This document shows, one piece after another, positions 9,740-20,449 of a stretch of DNA of 64,000 nt. The notes under the pieces were generated by a model. The model was not told the DNA's origin. It saw only the letters and a program-made list of their open reading frames with translations, and ran no database searches. Both the position numbers and the translations under genes were made by a program. Source of the DNA: Bermanella sp. WJH001. GTDB taxonomy: Bacteria > Pseudomonadota > Gammaproteobacteria > Pseudomonadales > Oceanobacteraceae. Every line of letters starts with the position of its first letter. The stretch's first letter is position 1. The stretch spans positions 372,001 to 436,000 of the forward strand of contig NZ_JASJOO010000002.1 in the NCBI RefSeq assembly GCF_030070105.1, written 5' to 3'.

Positions 9740-10693
9740 TTAACGAGAAAGAAGAGGCTCGTAACCGTTTGCGATACCTTTAGTCGCGATGGCGACAGCA
9801 TCATGGGCGTGTAGGCTTTCTAGGTGTTCTATGCGCAGCCAGAAGTCATTAAAGATCTTCTCGTTTTTGTTTAATGCGCTTTTTACGCGACGAGCCGCAT
9901 CTTCACAGAACATAAGGTTGTGACCATTTAAGCGAGCAAATTCTTGTTCATCTTCACGTTTAACCGCGGTTTGAACAGGGGTTTGCAAGGCATCTTCAAT
10001 CACGCCAATAACATCAGTGATTGGAAACTCATCAACCGTGTCATCAAGCTTTACCCAAACCTTAGCAATGCTGCGCTGGCTGTGCGGTGTGGCAAATGTA
10101 CCCTTGTCACTGCGCAACCATGCTTCTACTTCTTCAGGGGTGACAGAGGCTTTGTCGCCAAAGTCTTTACTGAACTGCTGTTGTATTAGCTGGCGAGCAA
10201 GGGCAGCTGAGCACGGGCAAGTAGAGGAGTAAGGTACATGGATGCCTAGCTCTAAGCCTACTTTGCCATCTTTAAGGGTGGCACGGATTTCAGTTGGGTA
10301 GTCTTTCCAACCTGAAAATTGGCTTTTAAGTGCCTTACGTTGGATTACGTAATCAAATTCAAAGTTAAGGGTCGCTTGGTCGCTGATGTCTTCGTGGCTA
10401 TCTAGCATGTGTGCTAGAAACTCACGCAGGTTAGCGGCACTTAATACTTGGTTATCTGAAAATTCAGAAAGCAGTAAGTACAGGCGAGACATGTGAATGC
10501 CTTTAACGTCTGGGTTGCAGATGTTTACATAGGTTTGAACAAAGGCATTTACCTTGTTTACACCAATGTTGGCATCTTGAATGTTTAGGGGCAGAGCAAT
10601 ACGGTTCATACCCACCCAGTTTAGGGTGCCATTAATCTGTGGAGCTTGGCTGGCAGCCACATCGGGCATTTCGCTTGGGCGCTTTTCAGTCAT
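9740..10693 (-). CDS. folE2: GTP cyclohydrolase IB (FolE2)
   Basis: This is the zinc-independent type of GTP cyclohydrolase I, which makes 7,8-dihydroneopterin triphosphate for folate or queuosine. Typical COG1469 features are WVGMNRIALPL near the N-terminus, HVPYSSTCPCSAALARQL with the catalytic cysteine, ATPHSQRSIAKVWV, and NGHNLMFCEDAARRVKSAL near the end. ATG 10693 is chosen; GTG 10714 in the same frame would add seven residues and neither has a good ribosome site. FolE2 is commonly Zur-controlled when a FolE1 exists. A clear Zur box was not found here. Confidence 0.92.
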   Translation of the reverse strand: MTEKRPSEMPDVAASQAPQINGTLNWVGMNRIALPLNIQDANIGVNKVNAFVQTYVNICNPDVKGIHMSRLYLLLSEFSDNQVLSAANLREFLAHMLDSHEDISDQATLNFEFDYVIQRKALKSQFSGWKDYPTEIRATLKDGKVGLELGIHVPYSSTCPCSAALARQLIQQQFSKDFGDKASVTPEEVEAWLRSDKGTFATPHSQRSIAKVWVKLDDTVDEFPITDVIGVIEDALQTPVQTAVKREDEQEFARLNGHNLMFCEDAARRVKSALNKNEKIFNDFWLRIEHLESLHAHDAVAIATKGIANGYEPLLSR

Positions 10694-10763
10694 AGGAGCA
10701 ATTCTTTGGGCCACAATAAAAATAAGGCGGCTATGTTATCCGATAGGTCAAGTTGAGACAATA

Positions 10764-10788
10764 AAACCCGACTATTCTAGTCGGGTTT
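10764..10788 (-). terminator. Rho-independent terminator after gloA
   Basis: AAACCCGACTA and its exact complement form an 11-bp stem with a 3-base loop. The minus-strand T-rich tail ends the nth-gloA transcripts before folE2 begins. Confidence 0.8.
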
Positions 10789-10809
10789 CGGTGGAACAAT
10801 CCGTTGCTA

Positions 10810-11199
10810 TTACTGCGTTTTAGTCTGTATTAATTCAATACTGTAATTATCTGGGTCTTTAACAAAGGCTATTTCAGTGGTGCCGCCTTTCACTGGCCCA
10901 GGCTCACGGCTTACTGTACCGCCAGCGGCTTTAATCGCATCACAGGTGGCGTATATATCATCTGAGCCTATGGCGATATGGCCGTAGCCGGTGCCAAGGT
11001 CGTACTCGGTTGTATCCCAGTTATAGGTTAGCTCAAGTACTGCGCCGTCTTCTTCACTGCCATAACCCACAAATGCTAGGGTGTAACGGTATTGTTCGTT
11101 ATCACGCTGGCGAATGAGATTCATGCCAAGGATGCGGGTGTAGAAGTCGATAGAGCGCTGTAAATCGCCAACGCGTAGCATGGTGTGCAAGATTCGCAT
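10810..11199 (-). CDS. gloA: Lactoylglutathione lyase (glyoxalase I)
   Basis: The roughly 129-residue enzyme converts the methylglyoxal-glutathione hemithioacetal to lactoylglutathione. It begins [20 protein letters not shown] and contains [30 protein letters not shown] and [12 protein letters not shown], which cover the metal ligands (His, Glu, His, Glu). The start at 11199 has an AGGAG site. The frame opens further upstream but that would overlap nth. It lies 8 bases after nth, so it probably ends the rnf-nth-gloA transcript. Confidence 0.93.
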   Translation of the reverse strand: MRILHTMLRVGDLQRSIDFYTRILGMNLIRQRDNEQYRYTLAFVGYGSEEDGAVLELTYNWDTTEYDLGTGYGHIAIGSDDIYATCDAIKAAGGTVSREPGPVKGGTTEIAFVKDPDNYSIELIQTKTQ

Positions 11200-11207
11200 G
11201 TTCGCTC

Positions 11208-11843
11208 CTAATCCAGTTCTTTTTGTTTGTATTCGCACAAGTCTTCAATGATGCAGCTGCCACATTTTGGTTTGCGTGCGGTGCAAACATAGCGACCGTG
11301 TAAAATCATCCAGTGGTGTGCATCAAGTAAAAACTCTTTGGGTACTAATCGCATTAAACGATCTTCAACTTCTAATACATTTTTACCCGGTGCCACTTTT
11401 GTGCGATTTCCAAAACGAAAAATGTGTGTATCGACCGCCATGGCGATTTGACCAAAGGCTGTATTTAATACGACGTTGGCGGTCTTTCGGCCCACACCGG
11501 GAAGCTCTTCTAATTCTTCACGGGTTTGCGGTACAACCGAGTTGTGTTTGTCGATTAAGATTTTACACATCTTAATGACGTTTTTGGCTTTGCTGTTAAA
11601 TAAACCAATGGTCTTAATGTATTCTTTTAAGCCTTCTTCACCCAATGCATAAATGGCTTCAGGAGTGTTGGCCACAGGGAATAGTTTGCGAGTGGCTTTG
11701 TTCACGCTTACGTCTGTGGCTTGTGCTGATAAGGCAACGGCCACTACGAGTTCAAACGGCGAAGAATATTCCAGTTCGGTTTCAGGGTTTGGATTGTTAT
11801 CCCTTAAGCGTGTGAATATTTCTGTACGTTTGGCTTTGTTCAT
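11208..11843 (-). CDS. nth: Endonuclease III, DNA glycosylase/AP lyase
   Basis: The 211-residue base-excision repair enzyme acts on oxidised pyrimidines. The helix-hairpin-helix [14 protein letters not shown] carries the catalytic lysine, AVDTHIFR the catalytic aspartate, and the C-terminus has the [4Fe-4S] set C-x6-C-x2-C-x5-C ([17 protein letters not shown]). It starts 2 bases after the rnfE stop, the usual gammaproteobacterial rnf-nth linkage. Confidence 0.97.
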   Translation of the reverse strand: MNKAKRTEIFTRLRDNNPNPETELEYSSPFELVVAVALSAQATDVSVNKATRKLFPVANTPEAIYALGEEGLKEYIKTIGLFNSKAKNVIKMCKILIDKHNSVVPQTREELEELPGVGRKTANVVLNTAFGQIAMAVDTHIFRFGNRTKVAPGKNVLEVEDRLMRLVPKEFLLDAHHWMILHGRYVCTARKPKCGSCIIEDLCEYKQKELD

Positions 11844-11845
11844 AG

Positions 11846-12559
11846 TTAAACAATTTTACCGGTTACACGCACACGTTTAGAGCCAGAAACAACCGGTTCT
11901 TTTTTCAGGTTTTCTCTGTCTTTTAGTTTGGTGTCGATAATATTTTTAAAGGCAATTAATAAACCCATGCCCACAAAAGCGCCTGGGGGCAAAATGGCAA
12001 ACAAGAAGTCAGGGTAATCTGTAAATAATGTGATCTTCCATGTTTTTGCGCTTTCACCAAAGAGTAAGTCCATATTTGAAAAGAGGGTGCCTTGACCAAT
12101 AATTTCACGCATGGCTCCTAAAATGACTAAAACCACGGCAAAACCCATGGCCATCATAAAACCATCAAGTGCGGATGGCAGAATTGGGTTTTTAGCTGCA
12201 AATGCATCCGCACGGCCTAAGATTGCGCAGTTGGTGACGATGAGCGGAATAAAAATACCCAGTACCGTATAAAGCTCATAGGTATATGCCTGCATTAAAA
12301 GCTCAGTGCAGGTTACATAAGACGCTATGATCATCACAAAAGCGGGTAAACGCACTGCACTGGGTACGTAATTGCGCACCATAGAAACCGCGATATTAGA
12401 ACCCACTAAAACCAACATGGTGGCCAAACCCAACCCTAATGCGTTAACCACTGTGCCGGTAACGGCAAGAAGAGGACATAAACCTAATAATTGCACAAGG
12501 GCAGGGTTGTTGGTCCATAAACCGTCTTGGGTGATTTGCCCGTATGATTTTGTGCTCAT
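11846..12559 (-). CDS. rnfE: Rnf complex membrane subunit E
   Basis: The 237-residue inner-membrane subunit has six hydrophobic helices and the RnfE/NqrD signature [20 protein letters not shown] near the N-terminus, followed by [19 protein letters not shown] with its conserved cysteine. It pairs with RnfA to hold the intramembrane iron site. The start overlaps the rnfG stop (ATGA). The C-terminus has an extra basic tail ([10 protein letters not shown]). Confidence 0.96.
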   Translation of the reverse strand: MSTKSYGQITQDGLWTNNPALVQLLGLCPLLAVTGTVVNALGLGLATMLVLVGSNIAVSMVRNYVPSAVRLPAFVMIIASYVTCTELLMQAYTYELYTVLGIFIPLIVTNCAILGRADAFAAKNPILPSALDGFMMAMGFAVVLVILGAMREIIGQGTLFSNMDLLFGESAKTWKITLFTDYPDFLFAILPPGAFVGMGLLIAFKNIIDTKLKDRENLKKEPVVSGSKRVRVTGKIV

Positions 12560-13269
12560 AGTGCTTCTCCACGGTTAATAGTTGGTTGATTGGTGCTGAG
12601 TGTAGACAATACATCTTTATCTTTTTGGTACATGACCAATGCTTGTTTTACGGCATTGATGACGGCGCGCGGTGTAATAGTAGCCCCAGTAAAGGAGTCA
12701 AATTCACCGCCATCTTTTTTCACTTTCCATTTTTCAATATCTGGGTTGGTGAGTGACTTACCATTGAACGATAAAATCCAATCAGACTTTTTAAGTTCTA
12801 CTTTGTCGCCAAGCCCTGGTGTTTCTTTGTGGTCAACCACTCGTACACCGGCGATGCTGCCATCTTGTTTAATGCCTACTAGCAGTTGAATGGCAGTGGT
12901 GTAGCCGTCTGGGGCTGTAACCGGAAAAATGAATGTATGGGTGCTGTTATTTTTTTGAGCCAGATGCAGTTTGGAATCATCTGCGATTGGCCCTAAATAA
13001 TTAACATGTAGGTGCTGTTTGCTTTGCTGCGAATGCAATTCGATGTAACTGTTAAGAACATCGTTATCCACTAAGTTTTCTGGTGTGATTTCATATAATG
13101 CTTTTGCTTGAGCTTGAGCAATGTTTTCGTGGATTTGTGCTTTTGTGTTTTGTTGCACGATGGCGATTACGCCGGCGGTTACAAAGGCAAAAATGGCAAG
13201 GCCAATGGCGTTCTTGGTAATAGATTGACCAAGACTCAATTCGGCTTTTTCGTTTTCATTAGTCGTCAT
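12556..13269 (-). CDS. rnfG: Rnf complex FMN-binding subunit G
   Basis: The 237-residue protein has one N-terminal transmembrane helix (about residues 20-38) and a periplasmic FMN domain. The flavin-attachment motif is TGAT at 194-197, in place of the common SGAT; Thr197 is the expected covalent FMN site. The stretch [14 protein letters not shown] is typical. The 237-residue length is slightly longer than usual, owing to a C-terminal tail. Confidence 0.95.
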   Translation of the reverse strand: MTTNENEKAELSLGQSITKNAIGLAIFAFVTAGVIAIVQQNTKAQIHENIAQAQAKALYEITPENLVDNDVLNSYIELHSQQSKQHLHVNYLGPIADDSKLHLAQKNNSTHTFIFPVTAPDGYTTAIQLLVGIKQDGSIAGVRVVDHKETPGLGDKVELKKSDWILSFNGKSLTNPDIEKWKVKKDGGEFDSFTGATITPRAVINAVKQALVMYQKDKDVLSTLSTNQPTINRGEAL

Positions 13270-13277
13270 GTTGAATC

Positions 13278-14333
13278 CTAATCTTTTTTAGCCAAACCAC
13301 GCACGGCTTTTTTATGGCCGTAAGTGCGTGGTTGAGTGTATTGGTCGATAAACGGTGCTGCAAAGTTCATTAATAAAACTGCAAATGCAACGGCGTCAGG
13401 GTAAGCGCCCCAGGTGCGTATCACGTAAATAAGAATACCAATGCCAGCACCATAAATAATTTTACCCAGGTGTGTGGTTGAGGCAGTAACCGGGTCGGTT
13501 GCAATAAAAAATGCACCTAAGATTGTAGCGCCACCAAGCATGTGCAAGGTAAGTGGTACGTAGCTATCGTTGTCCCAACCTAAAATGCTTGAACAAAGTA
13601 AAAGCGCTGCCAATAAACTTACGGGGATGTGCCAGGTGAAAATCTTTTTCCAAACTAAAAATACTCCGCCTAATAAAAAGCCAAGGCTGACCCATTCCCA
13701 CGCCAGTAAAACTTGAGTGTGCTCGGCGCCTTTAAATAATGGGTTTAATAAAATCTCGTCAGCGGTTGAAATGGCCACTTGATGTTTGTATTCATCTAAT
13801 GGTGTTGCCATGGTAAAAGCGTCAATGGTTTCGCGCGATGAAAAAATAACGGTTAAAGCATCTGAAATTGAAATGCTTGCACTCAATAATTCACTTGGGC
13901 CACTCCAAGATGTGGTCATGGGTACAGGAAAACTCACCAAAACTAAAGCAAAGCCTACCATGGCTGGGTTAAATGGGTTTTGGCCAAGGCCGCCATATAA
14001 ATGTTTGGCCACAATAATGGCAAAGCCAGATGCAATAATGGTTACCCAGTAGGGTGCATAAGGCGGTAACGATAACGCCAGCAATACCGCTGTAAGCAGT
14101 GCACTGTAATCTTTTAAATAAAACCCAATAGGGCGTTTACGTAATTTTAGGATCAGTGCTTCACATGCAATAGCAGTAGAGGCGGCAATTATGATTTGGA
14201 TTAAATGCCCTGGCCCAAAAAAATAGGTCAAAGCAATGATGCCAGGGATCAGCGCCAAAATAACTGTACGCATTACATCGGCTGTGCTTAATGGGCGGGT
14301 AGCGTGTGGCGAACTGATGTTTAACAATTTCAT
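13278..14333 (-). CDS. rnfD: Rnf complex membrane flavoprotein subunit D
   Basis: The 351-residue multi-helix NqrB/RnfD-family protein has [15 protein letters not shown] at the N-terminus, [12 protein letters not shown], and the FMN-threonine motif TMATPLDEY around residues 174-182 (Thr177 predicted to carry FMN). [14 protein letters not shown] near the C-terminus is also typical. Its ATG overlaps the rnfC stop (ATGA). Confidence 0.96.
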   Translation of the reverse strand: MKLLNISSPHATRPLSTADVMRTVILALIPGIIALTYFFGPGHLIQIIIAASTAIACEALILKLRKRPIGFYLKDYSALLTAVLLALSLPPYAPYWVTIIASGFAIIVAKHLYGGLGQNPFNPAMVGFALVLVSFPVPMTTSWSGPSELLSASISISDALTVIFSSRETIDAFTMATPLDEYKHQVAISTADEILLNPLFKGAEHTQVLLAWEWVSLGFLLGGVFLVWKKIFTWHIPVSLLAALLLCSSILGWDNDSYVPLTLHMLGGATILGAFFIATDPVTASTTHLGKIIYGAGIGILIYVIRTWGAYPDAVAFAVLLMNFAAPFIDQYTQPRTYGHKKAVRGLAKKD

Positions 14334-16486
14334 GCGCTGGCCTCGGCTAATGCTTTTTTGGCGTCATCTAATTTGGCTTGTTGTTTTTCAAGGCCGGTTT
14401 TAAATGCGTCAATGGTGTCTAGGTTTTGTTCTTGTGCCATTTCTAATCGCTCTTGTGCTTTATCCACGCGAGTTTGAGCGGCCAAGACTTTTTGTTTGAG
14501 TAGCTCAATATCAACAGCGGGTTTGGCTGTTTCGGTTTTGGCAGGGGTGCTGGAAAATTCTGCCAACGCTTGTTTGGCTTCTGCTACACGAGCCTGCTGA
14601 TTTTCTACCGCTGTTTTAAGGGCGTCGACTTTATCGCTGTTAGTTTCGACGGCTTCATCTAAGCGTTTTTGTGCAGTCGCTAAACGGGACTGTGCCATTT
14701 CAACTTTTTTCTGCATGCGCTCAGGGGTCATTTCCATTTCAGCGGCAGAGCTTGCAGGTGCTGCCTTCGCCGCTTTTTTAGCTTCTGCGATGGCCTTGGC
14801 CGCTTCTTTCATTTTTTCTTGTGCTTTTTTCAGGGCTCCCGTTAAAAGCTCAACTTTATCGCTGTCGTTAGCTTCTTGGGCTGCTGCTATTTTTTCTTTG
14901 GCTTTTTTAACGGCCATTTGTGAGGCATCAAGTTTTCTTTGCAGGGCCTCTAAGTCGGCTGCGGGTGCCTGTGTTGCAGAGGCGAGCTCATTAGTGCCGT
15001 TGGCTTCAGCTGCTTTTTTCTCAGCTTGTTTTTTGGCAGCGGCTTCTGCTCGTGCTTTACGTTTGGCTTCTTTTTCGGCGGCCTCGCGTTCTTGACGGGC
15101 AAGGCGAGCTTCAAAGCGATCTTTGGCGCGATCACTTTTTTGCTTGTCTGCATTGGCTTGTTTGATTTCACCTTTGGTATGGCGGTAATACTGAACAAGT
15201 GGAATATTGCTTGGGCATACATAGGCACACGCACCACATTCTATGCAGTCCGCAATGTTGTGTGCAGTGGCTTGTTCAAGATTGCTACTTTTTGAAAACC
15301 AATAAAGCTGTTGAGGTAATAATTGTGCAGGGCAGGCCTCGGTACACATGCCACAGCGAATGCAGGCTTGTTCCATTGCTGGGTCAGGTAGCTCTTGTTT
15401 GCTTGATGCAATAATACAGTTGCTGGCTTTAACAATGGGGGTGTCTGCATTTTCTAGGGTAAAGCCCATCATAGGACCACCCATAATCAAGCGGTGCACG
15501 TTATTGGTTTGAGCATGCGCTAGCTCTAATAAATGTTTAACGGGTGTGCCTATTAATACCTCAAAGTTTTGAGGCTTTGCACAAGCTTCACCTGTGATGG
15601 TAGTAATACGGCTGATTAAGGGTTCGCCTTTGCTGATGGCTTTATAAATGGCAAAGCAGGTGCCCACGTTTTGACAAACTATACCGATGTCCGATGGCAG
15701 GCCACCTGCGGGTACTTCTTTACCAGTTAGTATTTGAATTAGCTGTTTTTCACCACCACTTGGATACTTAGTTGGGATGGTCACTACTTCAATATTAAAG
15801 GTATTGTCTTTGAAGTTTTTAAGGGCGTCTTTAAGTGCGGCTATGGCTTCTGGCTTGTTGTCTTCAACCCCAATTAGGCAGTGTTCTGGTTTGACGATGC
15901 GCTCAAGAATTTCAATACCTTTAATGATGCCATTGGCATGCTCGCGCATGAGCATATCGTCAGAGGTTATATACGGCTCACACTCGGCGGCATTAATGAT
16001 CAAAGTTTGTATTTTATTAGGCTCAACCGATGCTTTTACGTGGGTAGGGAAGCCTGCGCCACCAAGACCGGTTATGCCTGATGTTTGAATCTTGTCAATA
16101 AGGGTTTTTGGCTCGGCTTCTAGGTAGTTGTCGATACCTTGAATGTCGCACCATTTATCGTCGCCATCTAGGGTGATTTCGATGCAAATATCACTCATAC
16201 CTGATGGGTGAGCAATGACACGCTCTTCGATTGCGGTGATTTTGCCAGAACTTGGTGCATGCAAATTTGCACTCACAAAACCTTGGGCTTCTGCGATTAC
16301 CTGCCCTTTAAGTACCGTATCACCTAGGTTTACCACGGGTTTAGATTGCGCACCAATATGTTGTGCAATCGGTAATATCAGTTTTTCAGGCAGTTTAGCC
16401 GCAATGATTGGTGATTGCGTGCTTTGATCTTTGTTTTGTGGCGGGTGGATGCCACCGTCAAATTCGTGAAGAGTAATTAAGTTCAT
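14330..16486 (-). CDS. rnfC: Rnf complex iron-sulfur subunit C with a long repetitive coiled tail
   Basis: The peripheral subunit receives electrons from NADH. The start at ATG 16486 ([16 protein letters not shown]) is 1 base after the rnfB stop and gives 718 residues; a longer frame to 16588 would overlap rnfB. The core has [12 protein letters not shown], the nucleotide/FMN region and two [4Fe-4S] motifs, [12 protein letters not shown] and [12 protein letters not shown]. From about residue 455 a Lys/Ala/Glu-rich coiled-coil tail follows. It includes three imperfect units of about 55 residues (bases 14944-14333), each with an S/T/D-x-K/I-V/I-D/E-x-L/F centre and a Q/K-rich flank. Confidence 0.96.
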   Translation of the reverse strand: MNLITLHEFDGGIHPPQNKDQSTQSPIIAAKLPEKLILPIAQHIGAQSKPVVNLGDTVLKGQVIAEAQGFVSANLHAPSSGKITAIEERVIAHPSGMSDICIEITLDGDDKWCDIQGIDNYLEAEPKTLIDKIQTSGITGLGGAGFPTHVKASVEPNKIQTLIINAAECEPYITSDDMLMREHANGIIKGIEILERIVKPEHCLIGVEDNKPEAIAALKDALKNFKDNTFNIEVVTIPTKYPSGGEKQLIQILTGKEVPAGGLPSDIGIVCQNVGTCFAIYKAISKGEPLISRITTITGEACAKPQNFEVLIGTPVKHLLELAHAQTNNVHRLIMGGPMMGFTLENADTPIVKASNCIIASSKQELPDPAMEQACIRCGMCTEACPAQLLPQQLYWFSKSSNLEQATAHNIADCIECGACAYVCPSNIPLVQYYRHTKGEIKQANADKQKSDRAKDRFEARLARQEREAAEKEAKRKARAEAAAKKQAEKKAAEANGTNELASATQAPAADLEALQRKLDASQMAVKKAKEKIAAAQEANDSDKVELLTGALKKAQEKMKEAAKAIAEAKKAAKAAPASSAAEMEMTPERMQKKVEMAQSRLATAQKRLDEAVETNSDKVDALKTAVENQQARVAEAKQALAEFSSTPAKTETAKPAVDIELLKQKVLAAQTRVDKAQERLEMAQEQNLDTIDAFKTGLEKQQAKLDDAKKALAEASA

Positions 16487-16487
16487 A

Positions 16488-17063
16488 TTACGCCGCCTGT
16501 ACTTTATCTGTGGCAATGATGTTGGCGGGTTTTTGCCAGTGCCAATCTTGCAAACCTGTATCCACTGGAACCATATCAATACAATCAACAGGGCAAGGAT
16601 CTAAACATAAATCGCAGCCGGTACATTCATCGGCTATTACTGTGTGCATTTGTTTTGCAGCACCTAAAATCGCATCTACGGGACATGCTTGAATACACTT
16701 GGTGCAGCCAATGCATTCATCTTCGCGGATGACGGCCACCATGGCGCTTTCTTTTTCGGTGCCGTGCTCGGCGTCTAGTGGCTCAGGTTCGACACCTAAT
16801 AAATCGGCAATGGCGGCAATGGTGCTTTCGCCACCTGGCGGACACTTGTTGATTTTTTCTTCACCGCCAGCAATGGCTTCAGCGTAAGGGCGGCAGCCAG
16901 GGTAACTGCATTGTCCGCACTGGGTTTGTGGCAGAAGCGCATCGATTTGTTCAACAACAGGGTTGCCTTCGACTTTAAAGCGAACCGCTGCAAAACCTAA
17001 AACGGCACCAAAAATAAGGGATAAAACCACAAGGGCTGAAACAGCAATTAAAATAACAGTCAT
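16488..17063 (-). CDS. rnfB: Rnf complex ferredoxin-like subunit B
   Basis: The 191-residue protein has an N-terminal membrane anchor (about residues 5-27). [18 protein letters not shown]...CPPGG cluster-binding segment follows, then two ferredoxin motifs, [14 protein letters not shown] and [15 protein letters not shown]. It is the entry point for ferredoxin electrons. It lies 9 bases downstream of rnfA. Confidence 0.97.
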   Translation of the reverse strand: MTVILIAVSALVVLSLIFGAVLGFAAVRFKVEGNPVVEQIDALLPQTQCGQCSYPGCRPYAEAIAGGEEKINKCPPGGESTIAAIADLLGVEPEPLDAEHGTEKESAMVAVIREDECIGCTKCIQACPVDAILGAAKQMHTVIADECTGCDLCLDPCPVDCIDMVPVDTGLQDWHWQKPANIIATDKVQAA

Positions 17064-17072
17064 AACCCCTCC

Positions 17073-17654
17073 TTAAATTGACACAAGGCCAGTGAAGCCC
17101 ATAAAGGCAAGTGACATCAAACCTGCGGTGATCATGGCAATGGCGCTGCCTTGAAAAGCCTTGGGTACATCGGCAACAGCAATGCGCTCACGCATGGCCG
17201 CAAAGAAAACCAGTACCAAAGAGAAACCAACTGCCGCACCAAAACCATAAAGAATGGATTCCATAAAGCCGTTTTCACGCTTGATGTTTAACAGCGCAAC
17301 ACCCAAAACGGCACAGTTGGTGGTAATTAATGGTAAGAAAATACCCAGCACACGATAAAGCAAAGGGCTGGTTTTACGGATGGCCATTTCAGTGAAACCC
17401 ACCACCACAGCAATCACCATGATAAATGAGATTGTTTTTAAGTATTCGATGTTCAGCGGTACCAAAAGGTACTCATAAACTAAATAAGAGCTTAGAGAGG
17501 CAAGCGTTAATACAAAGGTAGTGGCGGCAGACATACCAATGGCGGTTTCAAGTTTGTTAGAAACCCCCATAAACGGGCATAACCCTAAAAACTGAACCAG
17601 TACAAAGTTGTTCACCAATATGGTGGAAATAAGTATGAGTATGTAATCAACCAT
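17073..17654 (-). CDS. rnfA: Rnf complex membrane subunit A
   Basis: The 193-residue first gene of the rnf operon encodes six helices. Typical residues are [21 protein letters not shown] at the N-terminus, [17 protein letters not shown] with the conserved cysteine, and FFAAMRERI. Together with RnfE it forms the ion-translocating core. The operon promoter should lie upstream of 17655 but was not located with confidence. Confidence 0.97.
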   Translation of the reverse strand: MVDYILILISTILVNNFVLVQFLGLCPFMGVSNKLETAIGMSAATTFVLTLASLSSYLVYEYLLVPLNIEYLKTISFIMVIAVVVGFTEMAIRKTSPLLYRVLGIFLPLITTNCAVLGVALLNIKRENGFMESILYGFGAAVGFSLVLVFFAAMRERIAVADVPKAFQGSAIAMITAGLMSLAFMGFTGLVSI

Positions 17655-17793
17655 AATGGCCTCTGTACGAACGTTGTGAGTGCATGATCAGGCTGACGTG
17701 AATCGATCTAACTGGTTGTCAGCCATAGAAAAACGGCGACGTATTATCGGCTATGTGGGATATGGGTACAAGCTAGGCTGGGCGTGGTTTTCA

Positions 17794-17838
17794 GTCAAAT
17801 TGAGAATATTGCTTATTTATTGAGTAAATAAGCGGTGA
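17794..17838. repeat. Hairpin repeat, copy 1
   Basis: A 45-base unit contains the perfect stem GCTTATTTA / TAAATAAGC around TTGAG. A second copy lies 135 bases downstream with about five differences. Confidence 0.6.
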
Positions 17839-17928
17839 TTTGTTAATCGGTTTTATTGGAAAGGGGGGGGCATAATTGCCGTCTTACCCGCGAAGGCGGG
17901 TATCCAGTTAGGTAGGGTGTGCATTTGA

Positions 17929-17973
17929 GTCAAATTGGCAATATTGCTTATTTATCGGGTAAGTAAGCGGTGT
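17929..17973. repeat. Hairpin repeat, copy 2
   Basis: Second copy of the 45-base unit. The stem GCTTATTTA / TAAGTAAGC around TCGGG keeps pairing through a G-T wobble although bases changed in both loop and arm, so the fold is conserved between copies. Confidence 0.6.
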
Positions 17974-18088
17974 TTTCCTAACGGGCAATGTGACAGGGTG
18001 GTTTGCTGATGCGCCGTGGTTAATGCATGTCGGGCAATGCCAGACCTGCGAGTGAAATAGTGGCTTTAGTCTAATAGTGTTAGATACA

Positions 18089-18120
18089 AAAAAGCGAACC
18101 TAAAATGAGGTTCGCTTTTT
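18089..18120 (-). terminator. Rho-independent terminator after metG
   Basis: A 13-bp perfect stem (AAAAAGCGAACCT with its complement) has a 6-base loop. Read on the minus strand it ends in a T tract, 70 bases beyond the metG stop. Confidence 0.85.
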
Positions 18121-18149
18121 GGCTTTAAACTATAGGTTAGCTAGGTAGG

Positions 18150-18164
18150 TCGGGCACTGCCCGA
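18150..18164. repeat. TCGGGCA-N-TGCCCGA palindrome
   Basis: A 15-base palindrome embedded in TAGGTNGGGCA-type context. The same palindrome, apart from its centre base, recurs at 35181-35195, so it is a dispersed intergenic repeat. Confidence 0.55.
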
Positions 18165-18191
18165 CATAAAGCTGAGGCAATAGCCCTGTCT

Positions 18192-20219
18192 TTACATTAC
18201 ACGCATACCCGGCTTGGCGCCTGCGTGAGGCTCAAGCAACCAAAGCTCGTCACCACCTGGGCCTGCGGCCAATACCATGCCTTCTGAAATACCGAACTTC
18301 ATTTTGCGCGGCTTAAGGTTAGCCACCATAACCGTTAATTTGCCGGTTAAATCTTCTGGGTTGTAAGCCGCTTTGATGCCTGAGAACACATTACGAGTTT
18401 TGCCTTCGCCAATATCAAGCGTTAGCTGTAAAAGTTTGCCGGCACCTTTTACGTAATCGGCTGAAACAATTTTAGCGATACGTAAATCGGTTTTAGCAAA
18501 ATCATCAAACTCAATTTCATCAGCCAGTGGTTCGCTCAAACCGGATGCCGCTTCTGCTACTGGATTGGCAGCGGCTTCTGCTTCGGCGTCGGCTTTTTCG
18601 GCTTCAACGATGGCATCTACTTTTTCTTTTTCGATGCGATTCATTAAGGCTTTAAACTTGGTGATTTCGTGATCAAGTAACGGCTGTTTGCGTGAATCCC
18701 AGTTTAAGTTTTCAACTTGTAAAAACTGAGCAACGCTTGCGCTCATGTTTGGTAAAACCGGAGTTAAATAGGTAACCAGTTGGCGGAACAAGTTAATGCC
18801 TAAAGAGCAAATGCCAAGTACCTCAGCTTCTTTGCCTTCTTGTTTGGCCAGTGCCCAAGGTTCTTTTTCGTGAATGTATTCGTTTGCCACATCTGCAAGG
18901 GCGATGATTTCACGGATGGCTTTGCTGTATTCACGGTCTTCAAAATACTGGGCGATTACATCACCTTTGGCCACGGCGTCTTCAAGGATGTGGGCATCCG
19001 GTAATTCAGCTGCAAGCTTACCACCTGACTTTTTAACAAAGCCTGCACAGCGTGATGCAATATTAATCACTTTGCCGATTAGGTCGGAGTTTACGCGTTG
19101 AGAAAAATCTTCAAGATTTAAGTCAAAATCATCCACGCGGTTGTTGAGTTTGGCCGCGTAGTAATAACGCAAGTATTCGGCATCAAGCTGGTTTAAATAG
19201 GTACGCGCTTTAATGAAGGTGCCACGAGATTTAGACATTTTGGCGCCATTAACGGTTACATAACCATGGGCCCATACGGCACTTGGAGTACGGAAACCGG
19301 CGCTGTGTAACATGGATGGCCAGAACAACGCATGGAAGTTAATGATGTCTTTACCAATAAAGTGGTAAACCTCGGTATCGCTGCCGGGCTTCCAGTAGTC
19401 ATCAAATTCTAAGTCGGTGCGATCACATAATTGCTTGAAACTGGCCATGTAACCAATAGGCGCGTCTAACCAAACGTAAAAGTATTTGCCCGGTGCGTTA
19501 GGGATTTCAAAACCAAAGTAGGGTGCATCACGGCTGATGTCCCATTCTTGTAGGCCGCTGTCTAGCCATTCTGCTAATTTGTTGGCCACTTCGTTTTGTA
19601 AGGTGCCAGAGCGAGTCCAATCTTTTAAGAACGCTTGGAATTCAGGCAGCTTGAAAAAATAATGCTCCGATTCTTTTTCAACAGGGGTTGCGCCCGACAT
19701 GACGGATTTAGGATTAATCAACTCAGATGCGTTGTAAGTAGCACCACAGCTTTCGCAGTTGTCGCCATATTGGTCTGGTGTTTTACACTTAGGGCAGTCG
19801 CCTTTTACATAGCGGTCAGCCAAAAACATTTCTTTTTCTGGGTCAAATAACTGCTTGATACCACGTACGGCAATGTGACCGTTTTCGAATAGCTTGTTGT
19901 AAATCAGGCTAGAAATTTCACGGTTTTCTTCGCTATGGGTTGAGCCATAGTTGTCGAACTTGATTAAAAAGTCGGCGAAGTCTTTTTCGTGATCAGCTTG
20001 TACGGCTGCAATTTGCTCTTCTGGTGTGACGCCCATTTTTTCAGCGCGCAACATGATTGCGGTGCCGTGTGCGTCATCCGCACATACATAGCTGCACTGA
20101 TTGCCACGGGATTGTTGAAAACGCACCCAGATATCAGTCTGAATGTATTCCAGCATATGGCCTAAGTGAATAGGGCCGTTTGCATAGGGTAGAGCACTGG
20201 TCACAAGTATGCGGCGCAT
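18192..20219 (-). CDS. metG: Methionyl-tRNA synthetase
   Basis: The 675-residue class I synthetase starts at ATG 20219 ([20 protein letters not shown]); the frame extends 33 codons further upstream without family similarity. It has the HLGH active-site motif, a zinc-knuckle segment [18 protein letters not shown], the KMSKS loop ([11 protein letters not shown]), an anticodon-binding helical domain, an Ala/Glu-rich linker, and a C-terminal EMAPII/Trbp111 tRNA-binding domain beginning [15 protein letters not shown]. It charges both initiator and elongator tRNA-Met. It is divergent from apbC, as in many gammaproteobacteria. Confidence 0.97.
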   Translation of the reverse strand: MRRILVTSALPYANGPIHLGHMLEYIQTDIWVRFQQSRGNQCSYVCADDAHGTAIMLRAEKMGVTPEEQIAAVQADHEKDFADFLIKFDNYGSTHSEENREISSLIYNKLFENGHIAVRGIKQLFDPEKEMFLADRYVKGDCPKCKTPDQYGDNCESCGATYNASELINPKSVMSGATPVEKESEHYFFKLPEFQAFLKDWTRSGTLQNEVANKLAEWLDSGLQEWDISRDAPYFGFEIPNAPGKYFYVWLDAPIGYMASFKQLCDRTDLEFDDYWKPGSDTEVYHFIGKDIINFHALFWPSMLHSAGFRTPSAVWAHGYVTVNGAKMSKSRGTFIKARTYLNQLDAEYLRYYYAAKLNNRVDDFDLNLEDFSQRVNSDLIGKVINIASRCAGFVKKSGGKLAAELPDAHILEDAVAKGDVIAQYFEDREYSKAIREIIALADVANEYIHEKEPWALAKQEGKEAEVLGICSLGINLFRQLVTYLTPVLPNMSASVAQFLQVENLNWDSRKQPLLDHEITKFKALMNRIEKEKVDAIVEAEKADAEAEAAANPVAEAASGLSEPLADEIEFDDFAKTDLRIAKIVSADYVKGAGKLLQLTLDIGEGKTRNVFSGIKAAYNPEDLTGKLTVMVANLKPRKMKFGISEGMVLAAGPGGDELWLLEPHAGAKPGMRVM

Positions 20220-20449
20220 GAATGGTCTTCTCGGTACAAAGAGGTGAATATGATCAAATTTAGGGGCGGTAATATAGCAGGAAAACCCCCGTTCATACAG
20301 TTTAGCAAGGGCTTTCATCTTGTTGATTTATCATTGTGCCCATGAATGGAATCATCGTTGCGCCGCTTTAACGGCTTTTCTCTACTATTTAGTCATACGA
20401 ATAGGTAAAATCCGACCCCATTACTAGGTTACTGTTTTGGTGAGTGGAT

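Larger units (their letters stand above)
17655..18191. other. Gene-free stretch between rnfA and metG
   Basis: No coding frame is supported here. It contains two related hairpin repeats (17794-17838 and 17929-17973), a CCCGC-GAAG-GCGGG hairpin (17887-17900), the metG terminator and a 15-bp TCGGGCA palindrome at 18150-18164. A degenerate relative of that palindrome lies at about 18028-18044. Confidence 0.7.

Noticed and set aside
10715..10763. Zur box upstream of folE2
   Set aside because: Only a half-match (TGTTATCCGATAG) and no proper palindrome; not called as a regulatory site.
14715..15095. 126-residue plus-strand frame rich in Ala and Ser
   Set aside because: It lies antisense to the repetitive rnfC tail. 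Its composition mirrors the Lys/Ala/Glu codons on the other strand and it has no ribosome site.
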